Program-made: the position numbers and the translations under genes
The notes under the pieces: generated by a model
Told to the model about the DNA's origin: nothing
Seen by the model: only the letters and a program-made list of their open reading frames with translations
Database searches by the model: none
DNA from: Nicotiana tabacum
Taxonomy: Eukaryota; Streptophyta; Magnoliopsida; Solanales; Solanaceae
Assembly: GCF_000715075.1 (NCBI RefSeq)
Contig: NC_134095.1
Span: 47,222,806 to 47,286,805, forward strand
Length of the DNA stretch: 64,000 nucleotides
Direction: 5' to 3'
Shown here: one piece after another, positions 46,321-56,524 of the stretch
Numbering within the stretch: the stretch's first letter is position 1
Layout of the letters: each line of letters begins with the position of its first letter

Positions 46321-46366
46321 GACCTTAGTCGAAGTATTTTCAGTGGAAAATACTTCGACTAAGGTC
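46321..46366. other. Perfect 21-bp inverted repeat with 4-nt loop in Ogre LTR
   Basis: Arms 46321-46341 and 46346-46366 are perfectly complementary around AGTG. Two shorter hairpins with CGAATCTTC arms lie at 45969-45994 and 46103-46124. If transcribed from candidate TATA 1 they would be in the leader RNA. Confidence 0.75.
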
Positions 46367-47312
46367 TATTTGATTTCAAACAAAAATCCGAAGCTGAGTT
46401 GGGATCGAGTCTGATTAAAGTTCAGAGGTATTTTTCTATTTATTTTGTGTATTCTATGTGTATTGTTGTCCGTATTAATAGCTTGTTAATTTTTCATATT
46501 TGTTTTGATCAATTCTGTCATTTCTGTCTATTTAATCCGAATGTGAATTGTTTCTGTTGGTTATGGTTATTTACAATGTGTGTAATCGACTCGATTAAGT
46601 TTGTCGATTAATTATATTACGAATTTTTTCATTTCTGAAAATGTTGACTAAAACAGTCTGCTTTTATTATTTTAGACTAATTATTGACAAATGTTGTAAA
46701 TAGTCAATTGATTAATGCTCGTCAATTAAGTCATGATTGTCTGTGAATCAGTGAATTCAAATGTATGTTGTATATGTTATTGTCTGAACATTAAAGTTTC
46801 AGGACATTGTCAGTATTGACAATGATCCTGTGTGTGTTTGATTCTAGATCAGTATTAAGTCCAGTCTGAATTGGTTTGATAATTGCAGTAATATGTTGTT
46901 AGTTCTGAATTCAGTATAATATTGCTGAAATATCCAGTTTGAATTCAAGTTTGCAAAAGTTGGTCAAATGCAATTGTGTTAGGAAGTTAATAGGATTGGT
47001 TATAGCTGTAAATCAGGAGATAACTAAGTTTGTACAGATTTTAGAATCTGTTTTGCTGTAGGTTCTGATTTTGTTTTCAGTAATAACATTAGGATTTCAG
47101 GGGCATTTCTGGGAATGAGCAGTAAAAAACAGGGTGTTAGTACTAGTATATTATAATGTAATGTTAGTTGCTATTAGTTAATAATACTAATGGGGAACAA
47201 GGGATAATGGGCTGCTGAAAATCAGGGAAAAGGTTTTACATAATGGGTTTTTCTGTTTTTAAAAAGAAGAAGGGGGTCCAAGAAGCACTTAAATTGCCTA
47301 GGACCAGCCCTG

Positions 47313-47320
47313 TATAAATA
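47313..47320 (+). promoter_or_regulatory. TATA box candidate 2 in Ogre LTR
   Basis: CCCTGTATAAATACGGGAGC. TATAAATA is close to the plant consensus and is followed by a purine-rich run that looks like a 5' leader. It could be the main promoter or an alternative to 45739. Confidence 0.45.
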
Positions 47321-49549
47321 CGGGAGCTGGACAGACAGTTAAAGGACAGAATTTTTGAGTGAGAAAACAGAATTTTTGAGTGAGAAAACAGAATTTTTAA
47401 GAGAGAAAAAAAACAGAATTTTTGAGTAAGAAAGACAGAATTTTAAGGGAGAGAAACAGAATTTTCAGAGAGCTTTTTTAACAGACAGAGAAATTTTTTT
47501 AAGAGAGAATTTTTTAAGAGATTTTGAGGGCTGAGATTTTAAAGGAAGGAAACAGAAAATAGAACATTCACATACACACTCACATACAGATACAGCAGCA
47601 GAAACAGAAAATCAGAAACAAACTGAATTTGAAACTGAAGAAAGAAAAAAAAAATTGAAATCTGAAATGATGTTCTTTTGTTGAATCTGTTCAACTTTAT
47701 GTGATTCCACTGTTCAGTTAAAATCTGAAGTGTCTTTCAAAGTATCTTACTGTACATCTGGGCTCTTCGAATCCTATTCTTGATCAGATTTACTGTGTTA
47801 TCAGTATATTCTACTGAATTTGTTACTGCTGAAACTTACTTCTTCTACCTCCATTTTCAGGTATATGTCTTTTAAATTTTAAGCCGGAAAGAGATTTCAG
47901 CATGACCCGTCAATGAAGCTTGAATTGAAATGTTATTTTCCAATTGTCCAAGTTCATTAGTTCTAATTTCATTTTTATGTTAGTTAACTAATAGTGAATT
48001 CAATTTGATAGCTATGAGTTAAATTGTCTTATTTTGAAATTCATATAAAGTTTTGTAATAATGTTAGCTATTCCAAAATCTCATTGGTATAGATATACGT
48101 GAATTGTCAAAACAGGGAGTGAGGCATAAAAATGTGCCATTGATTACATCCCATAATACCATTAGTTGAATGTAATGATTAAGAAGTTACATTAGTAGAA
48201 TATCTTGTAACAAATATGATTTTTTTGTTTAGGTTGTATAAGTTATTATATGGTATGATGACAGGTATAATCATATGAGTAAAGTAAGTTGGTATAGCTC
48301 ATCATGATGTTAAAACGTTATGAATATTTACGCCAAACAGTTAGGTTATATGTAAGGTAACTTTGTTGAATTAACTTGCATAATAACGCCTTTTCTATAA
48401 ATTTGATGCTTATCTACTTTCATAAAACAAAGTGACCAAATAATTAGGTCTATTAAGATTAAAACGAGCATATGAGAATAAGTTGATTTGTATATACATA
48501 AATGGCAACTTCTTAAATCAATGGTAATTAAAAATAGAATTTGCATTAAATAATCATGAAAATTCCCGGAAAATATTTCCTTCCTTTATGAATTATTTAT
48601 TTTCGGTTTCATATGCAATTTATTCTTTGGCATATTTATATATGTCACATTTGTTTTAAAGTTAGTACTAATCATATTTTTATTCTGTCTTTTGAATTTG
48701 AATAATTGGAATAAATATGATTTATATTCGGAAATTATAATCAATGGTCGATATTTAATAAATTGTGGATTATTTTCCAAAAATTTAAAGAATATCTTAA
48801 AACAAGATTTTTCGTGATATAACAAACATTTTTTTTCAAAATTTCATAATATCATTACAAATATGTTGCGCAATTAGGGATACGTTCGCGTACCCTGATT
48901 ATACTTTTTAAAGAAACAAAACTTCGGATTATGCGTACGCGCAATTTCGAGCGAATATTTAATAAAAGGATTTTTCTAAAGGCGTTAAATCAATTTCATA
49001 AAAAACCCGAGATGTACGGTTCACTATTCAAGAAAAATAAATATTCTTGATTCAAAACAATCTCGGAGAAATGATTGCTTAATATATTATAAAAAATTAT
49101 TGTGTACACGTACGCGTGACACAATTCCGCATTTTTAATTTATAACACGAATATACGTACGCGTAATTCGATTCAAAGAAGGTTTCAATCGTAATAAGTA
49201 TAAGCAGTAGTAAAATCAGAAAACATCAATATTTAATAAAATCAAGTTGATTAAGCCAATAATAAAAACAGTTAAGCGACCGTGCTAGAACCACGGAATT
49301 CGGAAATGCCTAACACCTTCTTCCGGATTAACAGAATTCCTTACTCAGGATTTCTGGTTCGCGGAAAAAAAATAAACAGAGTCATATTCTCCTCGATTCA
49401 GTGATTATAATTGGTGACTTGGGACGCCTCAAAATTCCCAGGTGGCGACTCCGAAACAAATAAATAAATCCCGTTTCGACTGTCCTTTAATTGGAGAAAA
49501 CTCCCCACGCGCCCCGCGGGCGCGGGAAAAAAAGGAGGTGCGACAGCTC

Positions 49550-49567
49550 TGGCGACTCTGCTGGGGA
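49550..49567 (+). other. Ogre primer binding site
   Basis: TGGCGACTCTGCTGGGGA starts 4 nt after the LTR end. The leading TGG pairs with a tRNA CCA end. From family knowledge Ogre elements prime with tRNA-Arg; I could not check the match to a specific tRNA. Confidence 0.75.
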
Positions 49568-50303
49568 AAAACATGTTATTTTAACCCAGAACCATAGGTT
49601 CAGGGTTTAAAGAATTCGAGCTTAAAATATCTGTTTTTATTGGCTTTACTTACTATATAATTTTCAACTGTTTATATGCTAATATGCTAAATGTTTTTTT
49701 ACCGCTTTAATATTATTTGAATTGTGCATATATACAACTGCTACGAAACCCCCTTCTTTCTGAGTCTTCTGAATTTATGGTGTACACGTGCGCGTGACCC
49801 ACCTTTCTGTTAAAGTCATACCAAATAAGACGGAGTTGGGACAAGTAACTAGGCCGGGCAGACTTTCGTGCTCCCGGTACGTTGCCCCCACTTCGGCTCA
49901 AACTGTCCGTTTGGGTAAGCCAGGTTTAGAACAATCAACCTAAGGTTTTACACTTAGAATAACTCAGCCATGTACCGGATCCCTAGTAGGAACGAATATT
50001 TGCATCATATGCATTTGGCCTTGGAGACTCAACACAGGGGTTGGGTCTGTCTAGGACAGGTGAACCCAAAAATTAAAAGACCATCATGATGCATCCTACT
50101 TGCTACTTGTGCATTCATTTGCCTCGAACATGCTTGTTGACCAGCTTAAATAAAATCATGGTAAGAAGCAAGGAATAAAATGGGTTGCCTTAAAATTTTC
50201 GAAAAAATATAGTTTTAATTTTTTTAAAAAAATAAAAGAAAAAATTTCGAAAATGATTTTAGTATAAATTTTGACTTTATTAAAATTAAATTTCAGATAC
50301 AAA

Positions 50304-52376
50304 ATGAGCACTACACAAATCCTCTCATCCACAAGTACGGAGGAATTTTTATGTCAGCTTCAAATGTGGTGGTATGATTTAGGCGAAGACGGTCAAAAAT
50401 GGGTCGTCAAGCATTTGGGAAATCTCACGGACATTATGAAAGTTAAGCCTCGGGATGATCTGATTACGGCATTAGTAACTTTCTGGGACCCGGTACACAA
50501 TGTTTTTCGTTTCTCTAACTTTGAGCTTACTCCTACATTAGAGGAGGTAGCTGGCTATGTTGGTTTTGACGGAAGTTTAAGAAATCAAAGCTTGATATTC
50601 ACAAAGGCTCCTTCAATACATCGATTCTTCGGTCTTCTGAACATCAGCAGTCAAATTAGGAAAAGCAATGTCATCAATGGATGTTGTTCCTTCAACTTTT
50701 TGTATTCCAGATTTGGAAAGTCAGATGGGTTCGAAATTCATGAGAAAGGCCTTACTAATAAGCAAAACAAAGACACTTGGCAGATACACCGACGATTTGC
50801 TTTCATGGTGGCTTTTCTAGGAGTCATGGTCTTCCCAAATAAAGAGCAAACAATTGATATTCGCACCGCAAAAATTGTGCAAATCCTCACCACTAAAGAA
50901 AATCACACCCTTGTCCCCATCATTTTGTCAGATATTTATCGGGCTTTGACTTTATGCAAATCAGGGGTGAAGGTTTTCGAAGGATGCAAAATTTTGTTGC
51001 AAATGTGGGTGATTGAACATCTCCAACAACAACCCAAGATCATACAGTATGGGTCGAACAGAGCTAATTGCATCGAGAGCTATGAGGAAAGAACAAAAAA
51101 TTACCAAGCTCCAGAAGGGATAGAAGCATGGGTATCTCATCTAAAGGCTTTAACGGTAAATCAAATTGAATGGACTCTGGGATGGCTCCCGATGAGAGAA
51201 GTAATACATATGTCAACCTCAAATAGTTATCTACTACTATTGGGATTGAGAAGCATTCAGCCATATGCACCACTAAGAGTCCTAAGGCAACTAGGGAGAT
51301 ATCAAATAGTTCCTGATGAGGAAGATTTGAGTATGCAAGTAATCGAATTACACCCAGAAGCCACTATTCCCGAAGCTCTACTTCAGCAGATGTGGAATGG
51401 GTGCCAATACTTGAAAAGTGATACTCAAGTCCTAGACGCTACCAAGGGTGAGATAAATCCTGGATATGCAAGGTGGTTCGAAAAGCGGTCCCGCGTGGAT
51501 GATGCACCGGAACCTGAGCTAAAAAGGCCAACAAAAAGACCCCATGTTCAAAATTTCAATGATAAAATCCAAGAGCGGTTAATCTGGGGAGAAAAAGAAA
51601 AAGGGTACAAAGCCACTATCCATGCCCTAAAAGAAAATCTAAGAAGCCTCAGTTTGGAGAAAGATTTGCAAGAACAAGAAGCCAAAGGCGAGAAAAAGAG
51701 TCTAGCTTGTGAGAATGAAAATTTTCATGCTAGATTCCAAAAAATGAAAAGAGTCTCTGAAACGCCAAAGAGAAGCTGGAAAGATCAAAAAACCATCGCC
51801 AATCTCTTCGAAAAAATGCAAGATTTTGACTCCATTCTTGCAGAAAACGAAAGGGCATTGAGCAAAGCAAAAGAAAGGATCCAACAATTAAATGAAGAAG
51901 CCAGATCTAACAAGGAACGCCAGGATAGGCAATCCGAAAAAGACAAGGCTCAATTCAAGAAGGAAAAAGACTATTGGATGCGATCAGAAGACCAGCTTCG
52001 TGCACAACTAGAAGAGGCAAGAAGATGCAACAGAGAATACCAACAAGCAGACCTCGACAGGGAAAGATCACAAGCAAGATTAGAGCAGGCCAGACTCCGA
52101 GCTCTATTAGAATCAGCTTTAGATCGTGAAAACCGTGTCAGAGACATAGCCACCACTCGTCAGCAGCAATTGCAAGACCAAGACCAACGTCTCCAAGGTT
52201 TCAGGGCACAAGTCCACGACTTGGCAGTCTTCACATCTCAAAGTTATGTAAACTGCCAAGGAATGGATTATGAAAGGTTTACAGAGCATGCGCCCACTTT
52301 TGCTCGTCATCTAGCAATAGAGTTGGAAAGGATGTATCGTACGCTGGGAGGCCATCCAGGTCAAGCCCCACATTGA
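50304..52376 (+). CDS. Ogre ORF1: 690-aa protein of unknown function with long coiled coil
   Basis: Extra ORF upstream of gag, typical of Ogre/Tat elements. I chose ATG 50304 (MSTTQILSSTSTEEFL). An in-frame ATG at 50271 is possible, but AAATTTCAG just before 50297 looks like a splice acceptor, favouring 50304. The N-terminal ~370 residues are globular (WWYDLGEDGQKWVVKHLG, FSNFELTPTLEEVAGYVGF), resembling plant mobile domain/DUF7745-type proteins (from memory). The C-terminal ~260 residues (about 420-680) are a highly charged coiled coil, rich in K, E, R and Q. No catalytic motif is visible. Intact, with no stops. Role unknown; packaging or nuclear transport are only guesses. Confidence 0.85.
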   Translation: MSTTQILSSTSTEEFLCQLQMWWYDLGEDGQKWVVKHLGNLTDIMKVKPRDDLITALVTFWDPVHNVFRFSNFELTPTLEEVAGYVGFDGSLRNQSLIFTKAPSIHRFFGLLNISSQIRKSNVINGCCSFNFLYSRFGKSDGFEIHEKGLTNKQNKDTWQIHRRFAFMVAFLGVMVFPNKEQTIDIRTAKIVQILTTKENHTLVPIILSDIYRALTLCKSGVKVFEGCKILLQMWVIEHLQQQPKIIQYGSNRANCIESYEERTKNYQAPEGIEAWVSHLKALTVNQIEWTLGWLPMREVIHMSTSNSYLLLLGLRSIQPYAPLRVLRQLGRYQIVPDEEDLSMQVIELHPEATIPEALLQQMWNGCQYLKSDTQVLDATKGEINPGYARWFEKRSRVDDAPEPELKRPTKRPHVQNFNDKIQERLIWGEKEKGYKATIHALKENLRSLSLEKDLQEQEAKGEKKSLACENENFHARFQKMKRVSETPKRSWKDQKTIANLFEKMQDFDSILAENERALSKAKERIQQLNEEARSNKERQDRQSEKDKAQFKKEKDYWMRSEDQLRAQLEEARRCNREYQQADLDRERSQARLEQARLRALLESALDRENRVRDIATTRQQQLQDQDQRLQGFRAQVHDLAVFTSQSYVNCQGMDYERFTEHAPTFARHLAIELERMYRTLGGHPGQAPH

Positions 52377-52540
52377 GCAGATAATCCAATATTAGAGAAC
52401 AAAAGTGGAAAGTGGGGCATTTTGTGAGATGTTATGAATTGTATCTTTTATTCTGATTTAAGTGTGTGTGTTTCAAGCTATTTTCTTAAAGTTTTCGAAT
52501 GTAATTCCATCTTTGTGTAATAAATAAACATGATTGACTT

Positions 52541-52600
52541 TGGTCCGAACTACGCAAGGTCTGATTCATGTTTGACATAATACATAGGCAATCTCTAAGA
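52541..52600 (+). repeat. Dispersed Ogre motif, copy 1 (after ORF1)
   Basis: GAACTACGCAAGGTCTGATTC ... ATACATAGGCAATCTC. Related copies follow pol (60180) and precede the polypurine tract (62629). Confidence 0.65.
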
Positions 52601-52875
52601 GTCGACCACCACGATAAAGATATCTGTAATAAATAAAAGTGAATAACAATAAAAAATTTCAAAAGCTGGGACGATACAAGCAACCGAGCGAATGCATAAT
52701 AGAAAGGGATTATTTGTCTAGGAGCATTGCATCTCAACGTGTGATTATATATGTGTTAAACTCTCGAAACTAACAAGTTTGTCCATTTTCAGAATTCAAC
52801 CAGTTAGTTTCTCTAAAGAGTATACTGGCATATTATCACTATCACACAAGATCAAAAGGACCAATACCCGAAAGT

Positions 52876-54396
52876 ATGTCTATCCCAGATGTTGACACAA
52901 GTATGGAGATAGAAGAGATGGATGTCGGGAAAATGAAAGAAGAAATGCTTAAGCTCAAGCAGCAAATGGCAGAAATGTATCAAGCTTGGTCTACAGGACA
53001 GTTGCCCCCATCTTACCCAAATAACCCTGCTCCATCAATAATCCAAACTCAGGATAATATCACCACTGAATTATCCCCAAGTTTCCCCATTTATCAGCAC
53101 TACCGAGGCACCACCTCTCAGACACCACAGTCTCCACCTCCAAAACCAGTTCCGTACCTTCCTCCACCTATGACTCCTGTTTTTGTAGCACCTCCCCCTG
53201 CTACATTTCACAAATCTCCTAGTGAGCCTACATTTCAGGCCCAAGACAACCAATATTACCCCCCGGAGCCCACCTTCAAAGCCTCCGAAATCAATTCACC
53301 TGCTCCTCAGTTTGATCTCCCAATCGAAATTAACAAGCCAGCCAAAAATGCTGAACAAGAAGAGATGTTCAGGAAGGTCAAAAGTCTAGAACAGTCGTTC
53401 CGAGACATGCGAGGATTAGGTGGGCAAGTCAGTGTAGCCTACAAAGATTTATGCTTATTCCCTAATGTACAATTGCCATTTGGCTTCAAGATGCCCAAAT
53501 TTGACCTATACAGTGGGCACGGCGACCCAGTAGCCCACCTAAGGGGTTTCTGTAGCAAGATGCGAGGAACTGGGGGAAAGGATGAATTATTGATGGCTTA
53601 CTTCAGTCAAAGTCTAAGCGGATCAGCTTTGGAGTGGTATACACGCCAAGACCATGGAAGATGGTACACCTGGGATGACCTGGCACAGGCATTCGCATAC
53701 CATTTCCAATACAATCTGGAAATCATCCCAGATCGATTATCTTTGACCAAATTTGAGAAGAAACACAATGAAAGTTTCAGAGAGTATGGCTTTCGGTGGA
53801 GAGAACAGGCGGCAAGAGTGGATCCTCCTATGAAGGAGAGCGAAATGGTAGACTACTTCCTCCAAGCCTTGGAACCAACTTACTACGCCCACTTGGTTTC
53901 AGCGGTTGGAAAATCATTCAACGAGGTAGTGAAGATGGGAGGTATGGTAGAAGAAGGTCTCAAAACAAACAAAATCATGAGCTATTCAGCAATTAAAGCA
54001 ACTACTCAAGCTATTCAAGGCGGGGTAGGAGGAATCGGAAGAAAGAAGAGGGAGGAAGCAACCGTAGTTGATTCAGGAATTTGGCCAGGACCCAGGGGTT
54101 CACCGCTTTACTATAATCAGCAACGACCTCGCCAATCAGCTTACCACCATGATTCATCCCAACATTACTATCACCCTTCAGAGCCTCATTTCGCCATTAA
54201 CCACGCTCAAGCATACAATCAGCCACCTGTTCACACCAATTGGCGTGCTCCTGTCACACCAAATACCTACCCCCGAGCTTATCCCGGACCAGGTTTCAGG
54301 CCTAGACCAGCATTCAGGGGAGAAAGGGAACAGAAAAAGAAAACTTACACTCCATTGGGAGAGTCTTACACTAGTCTGTTCCACAGGCTGAGATAG
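52876..54396 (+). CDS. Ogre gag (506 aa), ended by an in-frame TAG
   Basis: Capsid protein. Start ATG 52876 (MSIPDVDTSMEIEEMDVG). Short coiled coil (about residues 15-40), proline-rich linker (40-150), then a retrotransposon gag domain (about 195-370) with FDLYSGHGDPVAHLRGFC, SLSGSALEWYTR, FAYHFQYNLEIIPDR and FREYGFRWREQAARV. It ends LGESYTSLFHRLR at a TAG (54394-54396). Reading continues in the same frame through LDMLRPIQ to the zinc knuckle at 54469, so the TAG splits one gag-pro frame. It is either a C-to-T mutation or a readthrough stop. Confidence 0.92.
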   Translation: MSIPDVDTSMEIEEMDVGKMKEEMLKLKQQMAEMYQAWSTGQLPPSYPNNPAPSIIQTQDNITTELSPSFPIYQHYRGTTSQTPQSPPPKPVPYLPPPMTPVFVAPPPATFHKSPSEPTFQAQDNQYYPPEPTFKASEINSPAPQFDLPIEINKPAKNAEQEEMFRKVKSLEQSFRDMRGLGGQVSVAYKDLCLFPNVQLPFGFKMPKFDLYSGHGDPVAHLRGFCSKMRGTGGKDELLMAYFSQSLSGSALEWYTRQDHGRWYTWDDLAQAFAYHFQYNLEIIPDRLSLTKFEKKHNESFREYGFRWREQAARVDPPMKESEMVDYFLQALEPTYYAHLVSAVGKSFNEVVKMGGMVEEGLKTNKIMSYSAIKATTQAIQGGVGGIGRKKREEATVVDSGIWPGPRGSPLYYNQQRPRQSAYHHDSSQHYYHPSEPHFAINHAQAYNQPPVHTNWRAPVTPNTYPRAYPGPGFRPRPAFRGEREQKKKTYTPLGESYTSLFHRLR

Positions 54397-54402
54397 TTAG
54401 AC

Positions 54403-56342
54403 ATGTTGAGACCAATACAATCCAAGCTACCCAATCCTCCACCAAAGAATCTGGATTACACCATTAGCTGTGAATATTGCTCCGGTACACCAGGCCATGA
54501 TACAGAGAAATGTTGGCATTTGAAAAATGCAATACAAGAGCTGATTGATACTAATAAAATCGAGGTTCAAACCCCCGAAGCTCCAAATATCAATAGAAAT
54601 CCAATGCCAGCCCATCAAGAGGCTAATATGATAGAAATCATACAAGCTGATGGGGAGACAAAGAAGCCGTCACAAACTGTCATGATGATCAAGTCTCATG
54701 AAACCAAGCCAGATAAGCAGTTAATGGAGGAGAAGCCGGTGTCTAAGCATAACAAGAATGGTGGTGAACCGTCTATGATAGTCGATGAGGGATCATCGAA
54801 CAAAGTTGTCGCAAAACAAGAGAGGACAAAGGTGATAGTACCAGGGGTTGCTAACAAACCCGTCGTAATTGTGGAAGGAGCACGTACAGATCGGGTTATT
54901 ATTGCACCTGTAATTCAGCTGCCAATCATCAACAACAAAGCCATCCCATGGAATTATGAACGGGTGACCGTAATGTACAAAGGCAAAGAAATCAAGGAAG
55001 AAGTGTGTGAGGTACAAGGCTTGACTCGATCGGGAAGATGTTTTACTCCCGAAGAGTTGAGAAAAACTAAAAACAATCCAATGCCCACGAAGAAAGCTGT
55101 GACGGAAGAAGAGGCGGAGGAGTTTTTAAGAAAAATGAAGCTCCATGATTATTCTGTTGTGGATCAATTAAAGAAGACCCCCGCTCAAATTTCATTGTTA
55201 TCATTACTGATCCATTCAGAGGAACACCGTCTGGCATTGATGAAAATCCTGAATGAAGCTCATGTTCCTGAAAAGATCTCTGTAAATCATTTGGGCAAAA
55301 TAGCCAACAGAATCTTTGAGACGAACAGGATTACATTTGCTGATGATGAATTACCTGTGGAAGGTACCGAGCACAACAGAGCTCTTTACCTCACCGTGAA
55401 ATGTGAAAACTCCGTAGTAAGCCGGGTATTGGTCGACAATGGGTCCAGTGCAAACATATGCCCTCTCTCCACTTTAAACAAATTAAAAATTAAAGAGGAG
55501 AGGATTCAAAAGAACAGTATCTGCGTACGAGGATTTGACGGTGGAAGTAGAGATTCATTTGGCGACATAGTGTTGGAACTAACTATAGGGCCAGTTGAAT
55601 TCACAATGGAATTCCAAGCTTTGGACATGACTGTTTCTTACAACTTGTTGTTGGGTCGACCATGGATCCATGCTGCTAAAGCAGTCCCGTCAACATTACA
55701 TCAGGTTGTCAAGTTTGAATGGGACCATCAAGAAATAGTCGTGCATGGAGAAGAAAATTTAAATGCTCACAACAGCACCATTGTACCAGTCGAGGGAGCA
55801 GAAATTGACCAAGGACCATGGGTATACCAAGTGTCAGACACAGTGTCGGTAGAGAAAATTCCAGAAGGAAAATACCTTGCGAATCCAAAGGTATCCTCTA
55901 CATCAGTCATGGTAGCTTATGAAATGCTGAAGAATGGCTTTATACCCGGCAAAGGTCTGGGCTTATCTTTGCAAGGAATTGTACAAGCAGTATCTCTCCC
56001 CGAGAACTGGGGAACATTCGGTTTAGGATTCACACCAACCGCCAATAACGTGATGAGAGCCAGGAAGTTGAAACACCAAGCATGGGTTCTTCCAAAACCA
56101 GTACCACAGCTGTTGAAGTCTTTTGTCAAGACCGGTGCTAAAAATCGCCTGATAACAACAATTCCTAAATCCCAGGTCAATCCTGAGGAGGAATTAATTG
56201 AAAGGTTCGAGAAATTGTTTAGTGATGTAAACATGCTGGAAGACGGAGAAGGGTGTAGCAACGCAGAAGTTCAATTCGTTGGACCAAAAACAAAGCTCAA
56301 TAATTGGAAAGCCACTCCTCTCCCAATTCGAAAGGAGTCTTG
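54403..56342 (+). CDS. Ogre zinc knuckle, aspartic protease and G-patch region (exon 1 of pro-pol)
   Basis: Same frame as gag, after the TAG at 54394. The first in-frame ATG is 54403. Residues counted from there: zinc knuckle C23-X2-C26-X5-H32-X4-C37; a charged linker; retropepsin with active site LVDNGSSANI (D345-N-G, a D-N-G variant of D-T/S-G) and the flap-side NLLLGRPWIH (about 414-423); then a G-patch-like segment (about 505-545) with GFIPGKGLGLSLQGI and WGTFGLGF. The open frame ends at a TAG at 56344, but the predicted 5' splice site at 56342/56343 lies just before it, so that stop would be in the intron. Confidence 0.88.
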
Positions 56343-56524
56343 GTAGTTTATTTTGATTTTTTTTCAGTTTGTTTGGGATATTTCAAGGTTGTAATCCCAA
56401 AATTTATCTTACAGTTGGTTTGAAGCGTGCAAAACCTTGTTATTTTTCATTATCCAATAAAAAGCAGTTTCCTTTTTATTATCATTCCTAATAGCTTTCT
56501 TTTCTTTTTCTTCTTTTTGTACAG
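56343..56524 (+). other. Predicted 182-nt intron between protease and RT
   Basis: Donor TTG|GTAGTT at 56342/56343, and acceptor TTCTTTTTGTACAG|TT ending at 56524 after a long pyrimidine run. Splicing joins TG (56341-56342) to T (56525), giving a Cys codon and continuing in the pol frame. Two other acceptor-like sites (ending 56367 and 56414) would not keep frame. An intron at this place is a recorded hallmark of Ogre elements (family knowledge). It also contains the TAG at 56344. Confidence 0.8.

Larger units (their letters stand above)
45030..49545 (+). mobile_element. Ogre 5' LTR (4516 bp)
   Basis: TGTGAGCACG ... GGTGCGACA. The start is fixed by identity with 62811. The end is the CA four bases before the primer site. 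Contents: GACGTC palindromes (45517-45538, 45655-45670), TATATAAA (45739), short inverted repeats (45969-45994, 46103-46124, 46321-46366), a second TATA (47313), a purine-rich run of ACAGAATTTTTGAGTGAGA-like units (47345-47530), and CGTACGCG words (48880-49170). The small frames inside (for example 45342-45605) also occur in the 3' LTR and are chance. Confidence 0.93.

Noticed and set aside
50271..50303. Upstream ATG of Ogre ORF1
   Set aside because: It adds 11 residues of AT-rich leader (TLLKLNFRYK) and lies before a likely splice acceptor. ATG 50304 gives a better start.
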